A stretch of 64,000 nt of DNA, taken from contig JAPLRR010000077.1 in the NCBI GenBank assembly GCA_026399075.1, positions 111,555-175,554 of the forward strand. Reading direction: 5' to 3'. The notes beneath the pieces were generated by a model. It saw only the letters and a list, made by a program, of their open reading frames with translations. It did no database searches and was not told the DNA's origin. Shown here one piece after another: positions 58,303 to 64,000 of the stretch; the first letter of the stretch is position 1, and every line of letters begins with the position of its first letter. Source of the stretch: Methylococcales bacterium (GTDB lineage: Bacteria > Pseudomonadota > Gammaproteobacteria > Methylococcales > Methylomonadaceae). A program made the translations under genes and the position numbers.

Positions 58303-61300
58303 AAAAACGCCTGATAGTGTTTATTGTTTTATTGGTGGTGCTGGCTGTGCCGCTAGGTTTGTGGGGGCTGGTTAGCACCGAATCGGGTAGCCAATGGCTA
58401 TTACGGAAAGTGATAGATGTGCTCCCGGCCCAGGTGTCGGTGGCAACGATTGAAGGCCGTTTACTAGACCGTTTGGTTTTGACCGATGTCCATTATCAAA
58501 CTGACACTGAAAACCTGAGCGTCAAGTCGTTTGTATTTACTTGGCAGGCGGACGCATTATTGCATGGCCAGCTAAAAATTGGGGATGTGCTGATCGATGG
58601 CGTAAATTTGGCGCTAAGTGAACCGAAAGATCCACCGCCACCCGGCAACTTTGACCTGAATGCCGAATTACCTTTGCCTGTGCAAATCAGTGTCGATAAT
58701 TTTCTGCTCACTAAGCTGGTTTTTAAAAAAGCCGACACCGAACAAGCGTTAGAAAAACTACACCTTAAAGCCAATACAGAAGATGGTTTGCTAAAAATTA
58801 CCGCCTTAGACCTTACGGCCCAGCCTATTATTGCCAATCTACAAGGGCAGGTGGCTTTAGGCAAGGGCTATGGTTTTGCCGTGACCACGCAGTGGCAACT
58901 TGATGGCGGGAAAAACGGCTTGTGGCAGGGGACAACTAAGCTGACAGGCGATATCAATAAACTGGTGTTTGATAACCAATTGGCAGCACCCTTTAAACTG
59001 GCGTTAAACGGTCAGTTGGACGATTTGCAAACCTCGCCGCGCATCAGTTCCAAGGCGGATTGGCAAAACCTGAAATGGCCGCTAGTCAATGCTCCCCCGC
59101 AGATACAAAGTAAGCAAGGCCGAGTGGAATTGACAGGCGGACTGGATGATTTTCAAGTGTTGCTCAATAGCCGTTTAAGCCAAGAGTATTTGCCGGAAGC
59201 CAGTTTGTCATTTAAGGGCAAAGGCAGTCAAACCAGCATGGCAATAGAAAAGCTGGCGCTGACGTCCAAAACCGGGGTGTTCCAAGTACAAGGCAAAGTG
59301 TCATGGAAAGATGCGCCAGATTTTGAATTGACGGCTAGCGGGCAAAATTTTAATCCCGGCATATTCATGCCTGAAATGGCAGGCAATTTGACCTTTAGCA
59401 GCCACCTTAAAGGTAAAATGGCGGCATCAGGATTACAACTGGCCGCAGATATTAACAATCTGTCTGGCAAGCTTAGGGGTTATCCAGTAGCAGCCAATGG
59501 CAAGCTGGTTTTAAATGGTGACCAGCTGCAAGTTGACACCCTGCGGCTTAGCTCAGGCCCCAATAAAATTGCGGTGCATGGCACTATGGGGCAAGCCCAG
59601 GCCCAGTTGACGGTTGATATGGACACCCCCGCCTTGGAAACGCTGTGGCCGGGCTTGGGTGGTAGCTTAAAAGGCGAGGGCGTACTGCAAGGCGCTTGGA
59701 AAAACCCGACCGTCAAGTTTCGGGCAGATGGCAAAGGGATACGTTTTGAAGGCCATAGTGTCGGGAAATTAGGGCTAGACATTGACTATTCCCAAGACAT
59801 CAGCAAAACCTCCAAAATTGCTTTATCCGCAAGCACCATCAAAACGGGTGAGCTGCAAATTGCCTCGGTGCAGCTGGATGGTGTGGGCAGTTTGCCCCAA
59901 CATCGCTTTACCATCGACGTCAATTCTGAACAGTTGGATGTGGCCACTGCTTTTACGGGCAGCTTGAAAGCAGAAAACTGGCAAGGCGATTTTTCAAAAT
60001 TGGATTTGGATTCCAAAGATTTGGGTTTATGGCAACTCAAAAAAAATCTGCTGCTGGGCATTAAAAAAGTTCCCGCTGGGGTTGATGTGGTTTTGGGGGA
60101 TAATTGCCTGGTACAAAAGTCGGCGTCCATTTGTACACAAGGCCGTTACATGGCTAACGGCGACTTGGGCGTGGATTTAAAAGTGGCAGATTTACCCACC
60201 GGATTGTTGGACAGTTATTTTCCTAAGGATATGCGCTTGATAGGCGTAGTCGATGCCGATGCCCATGTACAAAGCCAAAAAGGGGTGTATAGCGGGCATT
60301 ATCGGCTGGGAATGCCGCCATCGACTTTTTCAGTGCAGGATAAGGTGATTGCCTTGGGCACAACCGCCTTGTCCGGCACGATTAAAGGCAACACCGTATT
60401 GGCCGATTTGGATTTGGCACTGGCTGGCCAAGACTTTGTCCGCGCCCGTCTGCAACTGGACACCGGCAAAAGCCAAGCCCTTAGCGGCCAAGTATCAGCA
60501 TCAATGCGTGAATTTTCGGTGGTGGAGCTGTTTGTGCCGCAGCTGTCAGGGGTTAAAGGCCAGTTAAACGCCGATGTAAATTTGTCTGGAACCCTCCCTA
60601 AGCCGTTGGTGATGGGCAATATAGACCTGACCCAAGGGGCGTTTGATGTGGAAGGGCAGGGCGCAGGGCTTAGCGATATTAATCTCCATGTCGTGGCCAC
60701 AGCGGGGCGGGCCAACCGCATCCAGGTCAATGGCTCGCTGTTGCCAGCCTTGCTAAAGCCTGTAGGGGCAATCGGGCAAGTCCAATTAAAAGGTTTGGTT
60801 AATATCAATGCCGACATCCAGCAGCAAAACAGTTTGTTGTCTGGGGATTACAAAATTGAAAGTCCGCCAGTGACTATCCAATTACTAGCCGAAAATACCA
60901 CGACCAAATTACAATTAGGCGCGGGTGTGTTGTCTGGCACACTTGATGGCGACCTGGTTTCAGCGGAGCTGGATTTAAAACTGCTGGCCCAAGATTATCT
61001 CCGTGCCCGCTTACAGCTAAATACCGGCAAAGCGCAAACCCTGTCCGGCGACCTTAACGCCTCGGTGCTGGAATTGGCGGCCTTGAATGCGTTTGTGCCG
61101 CAATTGTCGCAAATTAAAGGCCAGTTAAGCGCAGACTTGAGTTTACAAGGCACCTTGCAAGAACCACAGGCCTCAGGCGCAATACGGTTTACTGGTGGGG
61201 CTTTTAATGTTGATGCCCTAGGTATCGGTTTGCGTGATATTAAGCTGCAAGCTTTGGGGAGTGGTGATGGCAACCAGCGTATTCAAGTTACAGGTTCAGT

Positions 61301-62303
61301 AAAATCCGGTGAAGGCGCGGTTAAGCTAGAGGGTTTTATTAGTTTACAAGCCGACGAAGGCCGACCTATAGAATTGACCCTAAAAGGCGACAATTTTGAA
61401 GTGGCCAAGCTCCCCGAAGCCCAAATAGCCATCACCCCAGATTTGGTATTTGCCATGGCCAACAATAAAGCCAAAATCACGGGTTTGGTCAAAGTGCCCA
61501 AGGCCATTTTTGTGCTGAAAGAACTGCCTGAAAGCGCCGTAAAAGTCAGTGCCGATGAAATTATCCTTGGCGAAGAAAAACCTGAAGTGCAGGTTTCCAC
61601 CCCGGTTGCCGTGGATGCGGATATAGACATCGCCTTAGGTAAGCAAGTCAGTTTTACTGGCCAAGGCCTGACCACCCACTTGGATGGCCGCTTAAAAATC
61701 ATCAAGTCCGGGGAGAAAATGGCCATGCACGGCACGGTGGACATGGTAAAAGCCCGTTACAAAAGTTATGGACAAGATTTGACCGTGCGTAAAGGCCGCT
61801 TCCAGTTTGACGGCCCAGTTGATAACCCGTGGTTGGATGTGGAAGCCATACGCTTGTCAAAAAGCAAAAAAGTGACTGCTGTCTTAAGCCTGAGCGGGCC
61901 GTTGAAAAAGCCCCAAACCCGCATTTCATCCGAGCCAGCCTTGCCGGAATCAGAAGCGCTGGCTTATTTGGTCACAGGCAACCCCTTAAACCAAGTCAGC
62001 AAATCAGAAGGCAATATGCTGGCCGCAGCCGCCTTGTCCTATGGCGGCGGCAAAGCCAGCTGGCTAACCGAAAAACTGGGCATTGATGAATTCGAGGTAC
62101 AAGAAGGCGAAACTTTGGAAGATACCCTAGTGACCGTCGGCGAATACCTGACCCCCGATTTTTATGTAGGCGCAAAAGTCGGCTTGTTCAACAAACAAGC
62201 GGCAATGGTTTTAAAACACAAACTGACCAATAACATCAACGTCGAAACCCAAGCCGGCACTTCACAGCGGGTTAAAATCAATTATGAGATTGATACGGAT
62301 TGA
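58299..62303 (+). CDS. tamB: Translocation and assembly module protein TamB
   Basis: 1334 aa, N-terminal TM; C-terminal DUF490 signature PQTRISSEPALPESEALAYLVTGNPLNQ...LTPDFYVGAKVGLFN; ATGA overlap with tamA. Confidence 0.95.
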   Translation: MKKRLIVFIVLLVVLAVPLGLWGLVSTESGSQWLLRKVIDVLPAQVSVATIEGRLLDRLVLTDVHYQTDTENLSVKSFVFTWQADALLHGQLKIGDVLIDGVNLALSEPKDPPPPGNFDLNAELPLPVQISVDNFLLTKLVFKKADTEQALEKLHLKANTEDGLLKITALDLTAQPIIANLQGQVALGKGYGFAVTTQWQLDGGKNGLWQGTTKLTGDINKLVFDNQLAAPFKLALNGQLDDLQTSPRISSKADWQNLKWPLVNAPPQIQSKQGRVELTGGLDDFQVLLNSRLSQEYLPEASLSFKGKGSQTSMAIEKLALTSKTGVFQVQGKVSWKDAPDFELTASGQNFNPGIFMPEMAGNLTFSSHLKGKMAASGLQLAADINNLSGKLRGYPVAANGKLVLNGDQLQVDTLRLSSGPNKIAVHGTMGQAQAQLTVDMDTPALETLWPGLGGSLKGEGVLQGAWKNPTVKFRADGKGIRFEGHSVGKLGLDIDYSQDISKTSKIALSASTIKTGELQIASVQLDGVGSLPQHRFTIDVNSEQLDVATAFTGSLKAENWQGDFSKLDLDSKDLGLWQLKKNLLLGIKKVPAGVDVVLGDNCLVQKSASICTQGRYMANGDLGVDLKVADLPTGLLDSYFPKDMRLIGVVDADAHVQSQKGVYSGHYRLGMPPSTFSVQDKVIALGTTALSGTIKGNTVLADLDLALAGQDFVRARLQLDTGKSQALSGQVSASMREFSVVELFVPQLSGVKGQLNADVNLSGTLPKPLVMGNIDLTQGAFDVEGQGAGLSDINLHVVATAGRANRIQVNGSLLPALLKPVGAIGQVQLKGLVNINADIQQQNSLLSGDYKIESPPVTIQLLAENTTTKLQLGAGVLSGTLDGDLVSAELDLKLLAQDYLRARLQLNTGKAQTLSGDLNASVLELAALNAFVPQLSQIKGQLSADLSLQGTLQEPQASGAIRFTGGAFNVDALGIGLRDIKLQALGSGDGNQRIQVTGSVKSGEGAVKLEGFISLQADEGRPIELTLKGDNFEVAKLPEAQIAITPDLVFAMANNKAKITGLVKVPKAIFVLKELPESAVKVSADEIILGEEKPEVQVSTPVAVDADIDIALGKQVSFTGQGLTTHLDGRLKIIKSGEKMAMHGTVDMVKARYKSYGQDLTVRKGRFQFDGPVDNPWLDVEAIRLSKSKKVTAVLSLSGPLKKPQTRISSEPALPESEALAYLVTGNPLNQVSKSEGNMLAAAALSYGGGKASWLTEKLGIDEFEVQEGETLEDTLVTVGEYLTPDFYVGAKVGLFNKQAAMVLKHKLTNNINVETQAGTSQRVKINYEIDTD

Positions 62304-62444
62304 GGGGGGTTGTATTGAGTTCGTATTACCCGTTTGTGATGGGCTAACCGTTAAATAGGTATAAAGCTATTTACAAGCTATACCCGTATAACTTAAAGTA
62401 ACTATAATCTTGAAAGATAGCCTTTGGTAACCACTAAAACCAAC

Positions 62445-62657
62445 ATGAATAATATTCTTCCCTTTTCTCGCATAGCCAATAAATACCAAGAGAATGATGA
62501 AGTAGAAGCGGCTTTTATTGGCCTTTTAGACAAGCATTGTGATCAAAAAGGCACTGTAAAACCACTTCCAACGGATTTTATTGATCGTATTGAGCAGTTA
62601 AAAGCAAAAGCATTGGAAGCCAAGAAGAAGCAGGATAAGGTTTTGCTTGAAGGCTAG
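62445..62657 (+). CDS. Small hypothetical protein (70 aa)
   Basis: MNNILPFSRIANKYQENDEVEAAFIGLLDKHCDQKGTVKPLPTDFIDRIEQLKAKALEAKKKQDKVLLEG; convergent with, and 4 nt overlapping, the YhaV-like gene. Confidence 0.5.
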   Translation: MNNILPFSRIANKYQENDEVEAAFIGLLDKHCDQKGTVKPLPTDFIDRIEQLKAKALEAKKKQDKVLLEG

Positions 62658-63133
62658 GGGCTTTTTTTGATACTGGATGCCTTTTTTTCTAAGTCTTCCC
62701 ATGTGCTGGGTGGATTGCCGTTTTTTAGCATGGCTTCAAACACCGTGTAAACATCCGTTTTTGCCCCGTCTTTCCTTAAGCTGGATTCATCATTGAACCA
62801 TGCGTAGATGATGGTTCTGCTGTCACTACGGAATTGGAAAAAAAGACGATACCTGCTCGGCAAATTATTTTTTTTCACTCTGCGCCAATGGCTGTGTTTT
62901 TTCCCAAGTGTGGCCCCTAAACGATATTTGACATCATTGGGATTCAGCGGAATCTTTCGGTAAATGTTGTCCTCAATGGCGAGTAGAAGCTTGTATTTTG
63001 GATGCTTATAAAAATGTCCAGGGTCTTTTTCGGCAAGTGCCTCAACTTCCTTAACCAGCTTGTCCAGTTGGTTTTCAAAAATATCAGTAAAATAAAGATT
63101 CCAGCCGTTGACTACCATCGCGTTGTCAAACAC
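62654..63133 (-). CDS. YhaV-family type II toxin
   Basis: VNGWNLYFTDIFENQLDKLVKEVEAL...KYRLGATLGKKHSHWRRVKKNNLPSRYRLFFQFRSDSRTIIYAWFNDESSLRKDGAKTDVYTVFEAMLKNGNPPSTWEDL. Confidence 0.88.
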   Translation of the reverse strand: MFDNAMVVNGWNLYFTDIFENQLDKLVKEVEALAEKDPGHFYKHPKYKLLLAIEDNIYRKIPLNPNDVKYRLGATLGKKHSHWRRVKKNNLPSRYRLFFQFRSDSRTIIYAWFNDESSLRKDGAKTDVYTVFEAMLKNGNPPSTWEDLEKKASSIKKSP

Positions 63134-63188
63134 TTTATGCCCCCTTTACTTGTTGCTCACCCTGTCACGCGTTCGGTTGCCCACACGG

Positions 63189-63914
63189 CTAAGCCCTCAA
63201 TAAATCACTATCTGGATCTTTTATTTGCATGATGAAAGCATTTTTCAATGCGGAGAAAAATAGGAATAAGCCATAGACAATATTTGCTAAACCATATTCC
63301 CCGCTCAGATACATGCCTGCCAAAGAGCGTCTAGCAAAAACGTGTCCTTGCATCGATGCCTTCTTAAAAAGCTTTAACGCTTCATCTCGATTTTGTTTAC
63401 AACCCGTCCCTTCTAAATACATGCAGCCCAAGCAGTACATGGCAGGGCTATAATCCTTTAAAGCGCCAATATTAAAAACTTCTTTTGCTTGTGCATAGTC
63501 ATTACTTTTTAAATAAAAATGCCCAAGATAATAAGTGGCTAGATCAGAACCATGATCAATGGCTCTTCGATACCATAAAATCACTTGATTCCCATCAGCC
63601 ACTACGCCATATCCATTTTCGTATGCCCAAGCAATGTAAATCATGCTCATCAAGGAGCCGCGAGTTGCCAAATCTTCAAGTAACTTAATCACATCTGGAT
63701 TTGGTACTGATTGAAGGCGATCATACGCTTTACTTAACGTTTCAATGTCAGGTTCTTCAAACATATAAAATTCCCCTGTGTGGCTCATAGGATGTGCTGA
63801 GGTACGAAGCGCATCGTTCGCGGTGAATAAGTGGGCTAATTTTTGGTGTACGTCGTTCCACTTAGGTAACTCGCAAAAAATACCCCACACTAATTTTTTA
63901 ACAATACTGTTCAA
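63189..63914 (-). CDS. Sel1-like repeat protein
   Basis: Repeats such as SMIYIAWAYENGYGVVADGNQVILWYRRAIDHGSDLATYYLGHFY, PAMYCLGCMYLEGTGCKQNRDEALKLFKKASMQGHVFARRSLAGMYLSGEYG. Confidence 0.88.
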   Translation of the reverse strand: MNSIVKKLVWGIFCELPKWNDVHQKLAHLFTANDALRTSAHPMSHTGEFYMFEEPDIETLSKAYDRLQSVPNPDVIKLLEDLATRGSLMSMIYIAWAYENGYGVVADGNQVILWYRRAIDHGSDLATYYLGHFYLKSNDYAQAKEVFNIGALKDYSPAMYCLGCMYLEGTGCKQNRDEALKLFKKASMQGHVFARRSLAGMYLSGEYGLANIVYGLFLFFSALKNAFIMQIKDPDSDLLRA

Positions 63915-64000
63915 AATCGATATATGCTACAAACACAATTTGACACATCGCAACCTAGAGCATGACCCATATATCTGAACAACATATTGCAACGATTAAA

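Noticed and set aside
1-64000. CRISPR arrays, rRNA operons, tRNA genes, prophage structural genes
   Set aside because: No regularly spaced repeats, rRNA-like tracts, recognisable cloverleaf sequences or phage capsid/tail ORFs were seen by eye; tRNAscan-SE and minced runs would be decisive.

Overview
The window looks chromosomal and gammaproteobacterial, possibly methanotroph-like; this is inferred from gene content and was not searched. Conserved blocks are ampG-like (partial), nhaD, parC and a YciA-type thioesterase; the ypjD/ccsA-like gene with ffh-rpsP-rimM-trmD-rplS; an Mla/Pqi-like lipid ABC transporter operon; typA/bipA; and tamA-tamB. Accessory content: (1) a c-type cytochrome plus GMC oxidoreductase pair preceded by a tiny overlapping leader ORF; (2) an intact ISAs1-family IS with a perfect 10-bp target duplication; (3) a tightly coupled SIR2-like / HerA-like ATPase / KTSC three-gene cassette, which is a candidate anti-phage system of the SIR2-HerA type with an extra small gene; (4) a neighbouring umuDC / lexA / small ORF / DnaQ-GIY-YIG SOS-type cluster; (5) a candidate ADP-ribosyltransferase-fold toxin module; (6) a roughly 20-kb surface polysaccharide cluster on the minus strand, with an unusual flippase/ligase fusion and an ATP-grasp/HAD fusion; (7) MntA/HepT and YhaV-like toxin modules. 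Several non-coding structures are not explained by the genes: a 121-bp element closed by a 16-bp inverted repeat inside the Mla-like operon, a 97-bp MITE-like nested palindrome flanked by 6-bp direct repeats, and REP-like elements that supply the stop codons of two adjacent genes. No rRNA, tRNA or CRISPR array was recognised.
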